Source: an uncultured Bacteroidales bacterium
Lineage (GTDB): Bacteria > Bacteroidota > Bacteroidia > Bacteroidales > Muribaculaceae
Length of the DNA: 49,242 bases
Assembly: GCA_902777835.1 (NCBI GenBank)
Contig: CACYVC010000035.1
Coordinates: 1-49,242 of the forward strand
Reading direction: 5' to 3'
The position numbers and the translations under genes are program-made. Every line of letters begins with the position of its first letter. Positions within the stretch are counted from its first letter, which is position 1. Shown one piece after another: positions 35,817 to 43,943 of the stretch. Under the pieces are notes generated by a model. It saw only the letters and a program-made list of their open reading frames with translations. It made no database searches and was not told the DNA's origin.

Positions 35817-37559
35817 TTATTCAAACGTTTTTGTTTCAATAAAACATTCGCGGGGCTGGTAGCTTTCAACATTCAATTGGTATTGATCTGTTTCAGTACA
35901 TTCAATTTTGCTGAAACCTAGATCTGAATAGTGATTCTCTACCATTTTATTCTTAGGTGTGGGTAGATACTCTCCAATTATTCTCTTATAACCAGCTGCT
36001 TTGGCTTTCTCTACCATAATGTTCAGAGTAAAGTTTTCCATGCCACGCTTCAAAACACGGCAGCTCATAAACCAAGTGTCAATAAACAATGTATCGGCAT
36101 CCAGCTTTTTCATAATGATTACAGCTATTAAGCCATTATCACCAAACTTGTCTTCCAGAGTAAAGCTTATGTCAATTACATCGGGATTCTCAGCCAAAGC
36201 TGTGATATCGGCTTCAGTATAACGAACAGTGCGCAAATTAAACTGATTGCTACGTTGAGAGAGTTGAGCAATGCGAGGTGTGTTAAACTTGGTGAAGCCA
36301 CTAACAGTAGATACCATATTAAGTGACTTAAGAAAATCAGCCTCATTGGTAAATGTCTTAGAAAGTGACACTCGTTTAGCTTCTACTTGATATTGCTTAG
36401 TTCTGTCTTTGTCGGCAGAGCTGTAGCTGGCAGTCTCAAAAAGATTGAGGGAATAGAGATATTCTAGATAATCTCCAGGATCTTCTGGTAATTCTGGAAC
36501 AGTGATACCCTTTATGTGCTCTCTTACAATATTTCGCTCAAAAGGATTGTCATCAAGAAATACCATGGAGTCAAAGCCTATATTTAAGATGCTTTGAATT
36601 GTACGGATGTTATCGACCTTTGTTTCCCAATTGGCTTGGAACACAGCGATGTCATCAAGCTTGAGTATCATATCTGGGTGCTTCTCAAAAGGCTCTTTAG
36701 CTGTTTCTTCGTTGTTTTTTGATGCTACACAAATGATAATACCACGTTGTTTCAGCTTTTTTATCCACATTTGGAACTCAGTAAAAGCTTTGCCTATTCC
36801 TAATCCATGTCCAAGTTGAATGCCTTCAATACCATCATCGCCAATAACACCACCCCACACAGTGTTGTCAAGGTCAAGAATTAAGCACTTTTTGAATTGT
36901 CCTTTGATGGCGCAAACAATATCCATCGCTCTAGAAGCCACATAGGGCAGTGCATCAATGCTTAATATCATTTCTGTGCTAACATATACATTAGAGGCAA
37001 ACATGAAATCTCGACCCAGTTTGTTTTGGAGTCCAGATATGTCACAAATAAAAAGGTTAGAATAGTGTTGAGCAAGATTCATCAACTCATAATTGAGCTT
37101 GCGAACTTGATAACTAAGCGAAGAAGTGACTTTGTTGGCGTAACTGCCAAAGACTGTATCATCGATTTCAGGATAGTTGAAATAGATGATCTTCTTATTA
37201 GCCAAAGCAGGAATCTCACATATAGAAGTTATGAATTCTAGCCTCTCATCAGCTAGTTTTATCTGCTGCTCAATAGGTAACTGACTATGATGTTCTCCCA
37301 ACTTGTGAGTTGATTGGAACACGATAACCATGTCTGCATCAAACTCATATAGTTCGCTTGTTGGGTCCAAAAACTGGCGCTCTACTTGGTTATACTCTGC
37401 TTCGAAAAGATTGATGTTATAGCCACGCTCTGCTCCTGCTCCTTTAATGGCTGTGCCAAGAAATTGAGTGGCAGTATCGCCAATTAACGATATTTTAATT
37501 GATGGATAGGCTGATAAGTCGCTCTTTAGCAATTTCTTTAATTCTTTAAATTGAAGCAT
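35817..37559 (-). CDS. FkbH-like HAD-IIIC phosphatase/glyceryl-ACP loading enzyme
   Basis: The 580-residue protein has an N-terminal SGNH-like region (about 20-215; SLIGDTATQFL). The HAD-IIIC catalytic domain follows with CLILDLDNTVWGGVIGDDG, where Asp229 and Asp231 are the nucleophile pair, and VFLDDNPFERN near residue 345. A C-terminal GNAT-like acyltransferase domain (about 440-575; FTLEDKFGDNGLIAVIIM, MSCRVLKRGMENFTLN) completes the family layout. Characterised FkbH proteins transfer the glyceryl group of 1,3-bisphosphoglycerate to an acyl carrier protein with loss of phosphate. Close Bacteroidales homologues occur in surface-polysaccharide loci. No polyketide synthase is near, so a glycan-modifying role is more likely. 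It is the first gene of the cassette and has a leader of about 370 bases. Confidence 0.85.
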   Translation of the reverse strand: MLQFKELKKLLKSDLSAYPSIKISLIGDTATQFLGTAIKGAGAERGYNINLFEAEYNQVERQFLDPTSELYEFDADMVIVFQSTHKLGEHHSQLPIEQQIKLADERLEFITSICEIPALANKKIIYFNYPEIDDTVFGSYANKVTSSLSYQVRKLNYELMNLAQHYSNLFICDISGLQNKLGRDFMFASNVYVSTEMILSIDALPYVASRAMDIVCAIKGQFKKCLILDLDNTVWGGVIGDDGIEGIQLGHGLGIGKAFTEFQMWIKKLKQRGIIICVASKNNEETAKEPFEKHPDMILKLDDIAVFQANWETKVDNIRTIQSILNIGFDSMVFLDDNPFERNIVREHIKGITVPELPEDPGDYLEYLYSLNLFETASYSSADKDRTKQYQVEAKRVSLSKTFTNEADFLKSLNMVSTVSGFTKFNTPRIAQLSQRSNQFNLRTVRYTEADITALAENPDVIDISFTLEDKFGDNGLIAVIIMKKLDADTLFIDTWFMSCRVLKRGMENFTLNIMVEKAKAAGYKRIIGEYLPTPKNKMVENHYSDLGFSKIECTETDQYQLNVESYQPRECFIETKTFE

Positions 37560-37935
37560 TATTTATTAAAACTTTGAGTCTCGTATAACCCCCAACAAGA
37601 CTTGTTACACTTAAATCATTGTAAAAGTGTGGGTTTCTCTACATGCACTCTTCTGTCCCCCAAATGTGTCTCGCACAGCTAGTCAATCAAAACAGAACAA
37701 CATATAGCTCATAACTTTATGTGTATATACTCACACGTGCCATATGGATGCGATACAACATTAGAAGTAACTATACACATTAAATGAGCATCTACAGAGT
37801 TTCCTGATTATTGTCTGACTTTTTTGTTTGCGAAATCTTTGAAAATCATAGACCAAGAGCCATAGTAGACACTTCTTATTTACGTGTCACAACTTTCCGC
37901 TGCACTTTCGTTTTAGCTAAAGATGTAAGACGTTG
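37560..37935 (-). other. Long untranslated leader of the FkbH cassette
   Basis: Transcription from the -7 element at 37936-37943 would give a leader of about 370 bases before ATG 37559. I see no conserved riboswitch core. Only very short frames exist, for example a 13-codon frame starting MIFKDFANKK near 37855. It is AT-rich. The rest of the gap, 37944-38119, shows nothing recognisable. Confidence 0.45.
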
Positions 37936-37943
37936 CAAAGATA
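37936..37943 (-). promoter_or_regulatory. -7 element for the FkbH-ACP-MBOAT-SGNH cassette
   Basis: The minus strand reads TATCTTTG, an exact TAnnTTTG. No convincing -33 TTTG is seen at 19 bases, so an activator or upstream start remains possible. Confidence 0.5.
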
Positions 37944-38119
37944 CTCAAATTTTCGAAAATGAATAGTCGCTTCTTTAAAAAATATAGTTTTTCATGTTTC
38001 AATAATATTATTTGTAAAACAGTTTTCATTTCTTATTAAATTAAATAATACAAATAGAAATATTAAAAATAGTACTATCAAGTGTTTGAACTCGTCAGTG
38101 ATTTATGTGATTCAAAATA

Positions 38120-38150
38120 ATCCCGCGTGACTTTGGTGGCCACGCGGGAT
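38120..38150 (-). terminator. Terminator of the DUF4886 protein gene
   Basis: ATCCCGCGTG (38120-38129) pairs with CACGCGGGAT (38141-38150). On the minus strand it is followed by TTATTTTG. It lies 37 bases beyond the stop of the gene at 38187. Confidence 0.75.
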
Positions 38151-38186
38151 GTTGTTTTGTGTGTGTTTTATGGTGAAGAGATTGTG

Positions 38187-41100
38187 TTATCTTTTCACTT
38201 TGAGAGTGGCGGCTTGGTGGCCGTCGGTGGCGCGGAGGATGTAGATGCCTTTAGCGAGATTATCTAAGCTAAGGGTGTTGTTGTCTGCTGCCACTTTTTG
38301 GCCGTTGATATTATAGACCTCAATCATTCCGGGAAAGTAGGCGATGTTGCCACTTACGGTGATTGCTGCCTTGTTGTCTATCACATTCTCAATGATGGTA
38401 GAGACTTCGACTTCTGTCACGCTATTCTCGTCGATGCGGAAGTAGTAGTCGCGGTCGGCTGTGATGTCGTAGTCGGGCAGTTGCTTGCCATTGTTCCAGT
38501 TGTTGAAAATGAGGTGATAGTTGCCACCCTCGGTGTTGAGCAGGAACACTTTATAGGTGGTTTCTTTGTTGAAGCTTACTTCGCCCACGCTTGCCTCACC
38601 AGGCCATGCGCCGAAGAGTTCGCTGTCGCCCCAAGCGTAGAGGCCAAGAGCATCCCAGCCAGTTTGGTCGTCAACATAGATGTAGTACTTTGATGCAGGA
38701 ATTGTGGGGAGTTCGCCACTGATGCTGAAGTCGTCGATGCCAATCGCCATGGCGGCATTAGCAGCGTCGCCGCTTGCTACGGTGATGTTCCATGCGAGGT
38801 AGAGGTCGCAGCCGCGTGAGATGGGCACGTCGAGCACGTCGCTCACAGCCACTGTCTCGCCAGGTACACTGGCATAGCCTGCTGTCTCGCTGTCAGGGGC
38901 AAAATATGTGCGGAACTTGTCGCCAGCGCTGGTCCAGTTGCGGCCGTCAATCGAGTAGTAGAGCTGCACTGCAAAACCTGCGCCATTAGAACCCTTACGG
39001 TATTTCTCCACGTTGTAAGAAACATTCACGTTCTCAATGTTCTTCCTGCCAGTGTTCAATAGGTGAGCATAGAGGTTGACGCAGCGGGTAGCGTCGGCAA
39101 CGCCTGTAGAGATGCCTCCGAGAGCGCGGTCGCTGGTGTCATCGGCACCAAAGTTCCAAGTGCCGTTCTTGGCATTGCTTGGCAGGTTCACGCCGCCGCT
39201 ATACATAGTCTCGGTGTCGGCCATGTCAAAGCGTCCCACAGTTCGTGGAGCGGTGAGCTGGCGGTCGATGCGCCAAGCATCGGGTAGGGTAGCGGTAGCC
39301 TCATCGCCTATGGCGTTGAAGTTCTCAGTAGCGTTGAGTGTCTCTTCGTTGAGCTCGATGGCGGGGAAAACTACAACCTCGGTCTCAGCAGCGGCAACCT
39401 TAACGGTAGCGTCGGCGCTGAAGTTGCCGGTAGTGGCGTTCACGTTGAAGGTACCGTTAGTGCCGTTGCTTGTGAACACGTTGTTCTCGTCGATGTTGCC
39501 ACCGTCACTCAGTGTCATCACTACAGGATCGGCAGGCTCAATTTCCATGCCGAACTGGTCGCGAACGGTAACTTTGTAATGCACTTGGCCAGCGGTGTGG
39601 TCAACATAGTTGGTGAAACCGTTGAGAGCGTTACTTGCGTAGGTGCGCATGCTTGCAGCCTCGCTGGCACTCAAGTCACTTGGCGCATAGGTGATAGATG
39701 CAGGGTCTTCGCCGAATATCAATCCATACTCCATAGCTGCAGCCATATAGGTGGCCTTGAGAGTTGGGTGGCGGTCATCGAGGAACCAGGTGTTAGTGCC
39801 TTCTGCACCCTCAGCATCATAAACAGCCTGATAAGCCACGCCCACGGGGCACAGTGTTACGCCTAGGTCAAGAGCCACGTCTTGGTAGTTCTTCACAAAT
39901 GTGCTGTTGAAGGCGGTGTAGTTGCTCCAGTCGCCGCTGTAGGCCCAGTTGATGGGCACGATGATGATGGCGTTAGGATTGGGGCAGTATTCGCGGACGT
40001 AGTCAACCCAGCGTTTCACGTTGGCGCGGAAGGCCTCGATGTTGGTGCGTGGGAGCGAACTCTGCTCTTGCAGGATAATGTGGCTCCAAGCCTCGCTGCG
40101 CACGAGCATCTTGGCGCCAGGATTGCCATCCTCGGCTACACCGTCGCCCTCTTCCCAATGAGTCTGGAGCGACTTGCCGAGCAGGGTGTGCTTGGTCCAG
40201 TTAGCGTTCTTGCCCATAGCAGCAGCGATGTCGTTGAACACTGCGTCTTGGTCGTTGTAGTAGATAAGGCTGTTGTTGAGCGACAGCACTTTAACCTCGG
40301 CGGGCAACTCGGGAACGAGCACCACGTCGGCAGGTTGCAGAGTCATGGTGGTGGGAGTAGAAGCACTCTTCACGAGGCTATACTCGCCAGTCGAGAGGTT
40401 GAATGTCACGTCGTAGGTGCCAGCAGCAGTCGAAACTGTGCCTGTGCTACCTTTGACGAGTGTGCCGCTGGTGTTATCGCCAGTAAGGTCGCTTTCAGCA
40501 CCCCACACGCCCACCATGCCTAGGCGCTGATAGATGCGCCAGTGGCAGTAGCCGTCATCGCTAGCGCTCATAGTCACCTGGCCAGTGAAGATGTTGTTTT
40601 CGATGAGTTGCAACTTGCCGCTGGTGTCCATATAGTTCCAGCCGTTGTTGTCGCCAATCATATACACTTCGGTGAGGCCAGTCTCATCGTCATCGCTTTG
40701 GAGCAGCAGGGTAGCGCTACCATTGGCGATGGTGAGGATGATTTTCTTGCACACGTAGGTGTTACCACCGCAAGAGATGTTGTCGTTAGTGCCAAGCACA
40801 AGCGAGTAAGGTGTGTCAATCATCACTGAAGTGCCGTTGCTGCCGTAGTTGCAAGCGCTGCTCCAGTTGGCATCAGCAACTTTGAAGGCACCGCTCAATG
40901 TCTTGTCGTAGAGCACATAGTTGCCCTCGCCCTCGTCGCTGAACTCCCAGTCGGTAACTGCGCCCCAGCTGTTGACCTCGCCGCGCAGATAAATGCCCGA
41001 TGCCACAAAAGGTGGACGACTTGGATCTACCCAGCCAGTGTAGTTCTCGGGGTCGGTAATTTCAGTAACCTCAGTAGAGGTTAGACAAAGATAGTAGTCT

Positions 41101-42053
41101 CGGTTAGCGGTGATGTTCATTGTCTGGCTGTTGCTGCCGCCGTCGGTGAATGTGAGAGTGTGTTCGGCGCCATCCATGTCGATGGCCCACACCTTATAAT
41201 TTACGCCATTTACTTGAGCGCTGCTCTCGGGCAGTGAGCCATTCATGTAGAGTGTGCTCCACTTGGTAACATCTTCTACATAGATATATGCGCTCAGATC
41301 TTGAGAGGCAAAAGTTGCGTCTATTGCCACATTATCTATAGAGAGGCCCATCGCCTTGTTGGGACTTGAGCCGCTTGCCACGCTGATGTTCCATGCGAGG
41401 TAAAGCTGTTCGCCTGCGGCGATGTTCACCTTGAGTTGCTTGCCGTTGATGGCAGTAGAGCTGATGGGCACGTTGGCAGCGCCAGCAGTGGCAGCATCGG
41501 GAGCGAAATAGGTGTAGAAGTCTTCACCAGCGCTGGTCCAATTGGTTCCGTCGGTCGAGGTGTAGAGCTGCACAGCAAAGCCAGCTGCGTTGTCGCCATC
41601 GCGGTACTTCTCGATGTCGTAGTTGATGGTGAGTTTGGTAATGGCTTCGTCGCCAGCGTTTTTCACGCATGTCATCACATTGATGCAGCGAGTGCCACCG
41701 TCAACGGTGGTTGAGAGACCGCCCACCGAGCAATCGCTGGGTGTGCTGCTCGACTGGAAATTCCAGGTGCCGTTCTTGGCATTGCTGGCAAGACTAGTGC
41801 CACCAGTGTACATTACAGTAGTGGAAGCACTTGCAAAACTGCCCACAGTGCGTGGAGCGCTGAGGTTTCTATCCACTTTCCAGCCTTGAGGCATTTGCAG
41901 TGTGGCTTCACCGGCTGTGGCATCCCACATGCCATCGAAGTCCTGAGTCACTTGTGTGGCAGAGGCATTTACCTCTACCACGTCTTGAGCCTGAGCGCTG
42001 CTCCAACCGAGCATCACCATAGCTACAAGAATTAAGAATAAGTGTTTCTTCAT
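38187..42053 (-). CDS. Large secreted DUF4886 (SGNH-like) protein with duplicated sandwich domains and type IX tail
   Basis: The 1288-residue protein has a signal peptide (ending SSAQAQ, about residue 23). Order: beta-sandwich A1 (about 25-250); a small module with YIYVEDVTKWSTLYM resembling starch-binding CBM26 units; two SusE/F-like modules (about 345-570; GIYLRGEVNSWG, VYMIGDNNGWNY); a DUF4886 SGNH-like hydrolase domain (about 590-810; LSLNNSLIYYN, SHIILQEQSSLPR, WFLDDRHPTLKATYMAAAM); an Ig-like link; sandwich A2 (about 905-1135), clearly a copy of A1 (SAPRTVGSF versus TAPRTVGRF, both with SNAKNGTWNF); and a second CBM26-like unit. A type A sorting tail ends it (IEVYNINGQKVAADNNTLSL, GIYILRA). 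It likely binds and deacylates a polysaccharide outside the cell; the substrate is unknown. Confidence 0.78.
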   Translation of the reverse strand: MKKHLFLILVAMVMLGWSSAQAQDVVEVNASATQVTQDFDGMWDATAGEATLQMPQGWKVDRNLSAPRTVGSFASASTTVMYTGGTSLASNAKNGTWNFQSSSTPSDCSVGGLSTTVDGGTRCINVMTCVKNAGDEAITKLTINYDIEKYRDGDNAAGFAVQLYTSTDGTNWTSAGEDFYTYFAPDAATAGAANVPISSTAINGKQLKVNIAAGEQLYLAWNISVASGSSPNKAMGLSIDNVAIDATFASQDLSAYIYVEDVTKWSTLYMNGSLPESSAQVNGVNYKVWAIDMDGAEHTLTFTDGGSNSQTMNITANRDYYLCLTSTEVTEITDPENYTGWVDPSRPPFVASGIYLRGEVNSWGAVTDWEFSDEGEGNYVLYDKTLSGAFKVADANWSSACNYGSNGTSVMIDTPYSLVLGTNDNISCGGNTYVCKKIILTIANGSATLLLQSDDDETGLTEVYMIGDNNGWNYMDTSGKLQLIENNIFTGQVTMSASDDGYCHWRIYQRLGMVGVWGAESDLTGDNTSGTLVKGSTGTVSTAAGTYDVTFNLSTGEYSLVKSASTPTTMTLQPADVVLVPELPAEVKVLSLNNSLIYYNDQDAVFNDIAAAMGKNANWTKHTLLGKSLQTHWEEGDGVAEDGNPGAKMLVRSEAWSHIILQEQSSLPRTNIEAFRANVKRWVDYVREYCPNPNAIIIVPINWAYSGDWSNYTAFNSTFVKNYQDVALDLGVTLCPVGVAYQAVYDAEGAEGTNTWFLDDRHPTLKATYMAAAMEYGLIFGEDPASITYAPSDLSASEAASMRTYASNALNGFTNYVDHTAGQVHYKVTVRDQFGMEIEPADPVVMTLSDGGNIDENNVFTSNGTNGTFNVNATTGNFSADATVKVAAAETEVVVFPAIELNEETLNATENFNAIGDEATATLPDAWRIDRQLTAPRTVGRFDMADTETMYSGGVNLPSNAKNGTWNFGADDTSDRALGGISTGVADATRCVNLYAHLLNTGRKNIENVNVSYNVEKYRKGSNGAGFAVQLYYSIDGRNWTSAGDKFRTYFAPDSETAGYASVPGETVAVSDVLDVPISRGCDLYLAWNITVASGDAANAAMAIGIDDFSISGELPTIPASKYYIYVDDQTGWDALGLYAWGDSELFGAWPGEASVGEVSFNKETTYKVFLLNTEGGNYHLIFNNWNNGKQLPDYDITADRDYYFRIDENSVTEVEVSTIIENVIDNKAAITVSGNIAYFPGMIEVYNINGQKVAADNNTLSLDNLAKGIYILRATDGHQAATLKVKR

Positions 42054-42103
42054 TTTGAAATGGTTTTATTTGGTTGATGAAAATTGTTGCAATTTCAACA
42101 CTG

Positions 42104-42111
42104 CAAAATTA
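42104..42111 (-). promoter_or_regulatory. -7 element for the DUF4886 protein gene
   Basis: TAATTTTG on the minus strand, 51 bases before the ATG at 42053. The remainder of 42112-42465 shows no gene; it is AT-rich and includes direct copies of CAAAATCAAAACC (near 42147 and 42215). Confidence 0.6.
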
Positions 42112-42465
42112 TCACATCTTATAAAGAAAAATAATACCCCTAAATCAAAATCAAAACCATTTTTGCAACTAAGTATTCTGATTTTTAGGTATTTAAATGT
42201 TTTGGTGTCTTGTCAAAATCAAAACCGACACATTGTAAATAATGTCAGTTGTCTCTGCTGTTGACCATTTGGCACGCTTTTTGTATTTTCTAAATATGAA
42301 TATATGTGCCCATGTTGTTCCTGAATGTATTAATGTAATGGAGTGTTCTATAAATTTCAGGCATCCTTTATTAAAGATTTCAGATTTCATTTTACATTTA
42401 TCATTTTAGTTCTACTTGTCAAAAACAACCGTTTTTGATAGGGTTATTATTAATAAATGTTAAAC

Positions 42466-42537
42466 GTGTAATATTTACACCAAAAATATTTGGTGGTGTA
42501 AAATTTACACACTAATTTTGCTGCGTAAAAATTACAC
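42466..42537 (+). promoter_or_regulatory. Three palindromic operator sites in the vWA/macro promoter
   Basis: Three 15-base sites share one palindrome: GTGTAATATTTACAC (42466-42480), the perfect GTGTAAAATTTACAC (42496-42510) and GCGTAAAAATTACAC (42523-42537). The second fills the spacer between -33 and -7, and the third covers the predicted start site. Spacing is 30 and 27 bases. This arrangement is what a dimeric repressor needs. The regulator is not in the window and I cannot name it. Confidence 0.7.
42489..42520 (+). promoter_or_regulatory. Promoter of the vWA/macro-like gene
   Basis: TTTG at 42489-42492 and TAATTTTG at 42513-42520 form a -33/-7 pair with 20 bases between. The ATG at 42564 is about 37 bases after the predicted start. 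Confidence 0.7.
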
Positions 42538-42563
42538 AAATAGTTTTAATTAATAAAACATCT

Positions 42564-43775
42564 ATGATTTCATCTAACTTTTTCAAGAAAATGCTTGGCT
42601 TAAATGCCTGCGAAGAAGCCATCGGCAACGGTGGCGGGAATTCTGAGAGTGTTAACAACAGTAATGAACCAATTCAAAATCAACAAGAAATGAACAATTC
42701 AGAGACTTGCGCTAAAAAAGCACGCATCTACAACCTTATTATCGTGGATGAGAGTGGTTCGATGAGTTCGCTTAGGGATGCTACCCTGAGTGGGGTAAAT
42801 GAAACTATCAACTCGATTCGTGGGGCACAGAATGAGTTTGCCGATACACAGGAGCATTTCCTCACTCTAGTAACTTTTGACTCTAATGGCTATTCTGAGC
42901 CAGTACGCACCTTGTATAACCGCAGGCCCATCGCCGAAGTCGAGGATTTCAAGAATTATAACCCAAGCGGTTGCACTCCTCTCTATGATGCTATGGGACA
43001 ATCGATAAATGAGTTATACAACTACATCAAAGACGACGAAGATGCCAGTGCTGTGGTTACAGTGCTAACCGACGGTTATGAGAACTCGTCGCAGGAATGG
43101 AGTGGTCCTGCCCTGAAGGCTCTAATTGAGAAGCTCACGCAAGAGGGTTGGTCCTTCTCCTACATGGGAAGCGATCACGACGTGAAGCAAGTGAGCTTCA
43201 ACCTCTCAATCAACAATGTGATTGAGTTCAGCCATGACGTGGCTGGTGTGGGAAGCACTTGGGATCGAGAGAGTTCGGCAAAGCGAAATTTCTACCGCAA
43301 GATGGACAGGGAGTATCGCAAAGGACGCAGACAATCAAAAGAGGAATGGCTTAAATGCAAGCGCCAGATGGCAAGTGAATATTATGAGAACCGCGTTACT
43401 CCTAACCAAATTAACGATTTGCAAGATGGTGAGATCTTTGTCTTCGGCAGCAATCCACAGGGTTTTCACAGCGGTGGTGCGGCGCAAGTTGCAATGGAGC
43501 GTTTCGGGGCCGTATGGGGACAAGGCGAGGGATTGCAAGGCAAGAGTTATGCTATCCCAACTACTTGTCCGCTCGAGCAGATGGCTGAAGCCGTGCAACG
43601 ATTCGCCATGTTTGCCGACCAGCATCCAGAGTTGCGATTCCTTGTAACTCGAGTAGGCTGTGGCATTGCCGGCCACTCAGTTACTGATGTGGCTCAACTG
43701 TTCAGATGTTGCGTCCGCCTCGAAAACGTGGCACTGCCTACTGAGTTCTGGAAAATTCTTGGTCTGACCATGTAA
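42564..43775 (+). CDS. Fusion of von Willebrand A domain and macro-like domain
   Basis: The 403-residue cytoplasmic protein has an Asn/Gln-rich start (about 1-50). A vWA domain (about 55-235) follows, with the MIDAS metal motif DESGSMSS and later VTVLTDGYENSS. After a basic linker (RKGRRQSKEEW), the C-terminal domain (about 290-403) has EIFVFGSNPQGFHSGGAAQ, then FGAVWGQGEGLQGKSYAIPT and VTRVGCGIAGHS. This glycine-rich pattern resembles macro-like ADP-ribose-binding proteins of phages and bacteria. No signal peptide is seen. It is expressed from a promoter with three operators. A role in NAD/ADP-ribose signalling, stress or phage response is inference. Confidence 0.72.
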   Translation: MISSNFFKKMLGLNACEEAIGNGGGNSESVNNSNEPIQNQQEMNNSETCAKKARIYNLIIVDESGSMSSLRDATLSGVNETINSIRGAQNEFADTQEHFLTLVTFDSNGYSEPVRTLYNRRPIAEVEDFKNYNPSGCTPLYDAMGQSINELYNYIKDDEDASAVVTVLTDGYENSSQEWSGPALKALIEKLTQEGWSFSYMGSDHDVKQVSFNLSINNVIEFSHDVAGVGSTWDRESSAKRNFYRKMDREYRKGRRQSKEEWLKCKRQMASEYYENRVTPNQINDLQDGEIFVFGSNPQGFHSGGAAQVAMERFGAVWGQGEGLQGKSYAIPTTCPLEQMAEAVQRFAMFADQHPELRFLVTRVGCGIAGHSVTDVAQLFRCCVRLENVALPTEFWKILGLTM

Positions 43776-43864
43776 TTCCTAACTCTCTCCACTCTCCACT
43801 GTCTAAGACAATTAATGACAAGAGATTTTAGCGTTTGAGAGGGTTTATTAAAGACAATTTTCTC

Positions 43865-43900
43865 TTAACTCATAACTCTCAACTCATAACTCATAACTCT
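43865..43900. repeat. TAACTCA/TAACTC short repeats
   Basis: TAACTCA, TAACTCTCAACTCA and TAACTCATAACTC units repeat in tandem between the vWA gene and the next gene. Nearby 43780-43800 has ACTCTCCACTCTCCACT. The unit resembles the other short-unit repeats of the window. Confidence 0.65.
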
Positions 43901-43943
43901 CCTCTCTCCATTTTTTCATTATTATCTTTTAAAAAACTAAATT

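Noticed and set aside
39882-40523. 213-codon plus-strand frame, and others at 38298-41889
   Set aside because: Antisense shadows of the DUF4886 protein gene without recognisable domains.
43222-43647. 141-codon frame inside the vWA/macro gene
   Set aside because: Same-strand shadow in another frame; the vWA and macro-like motifs are all in the main frame.
42564-43775. TerY-type tellurite resistance or phage-defence vWA protein
   Set aside because: No terD-like, kinase or phosphatase genes are next to it, so assignment to a known Ter or defence module is unsupported.
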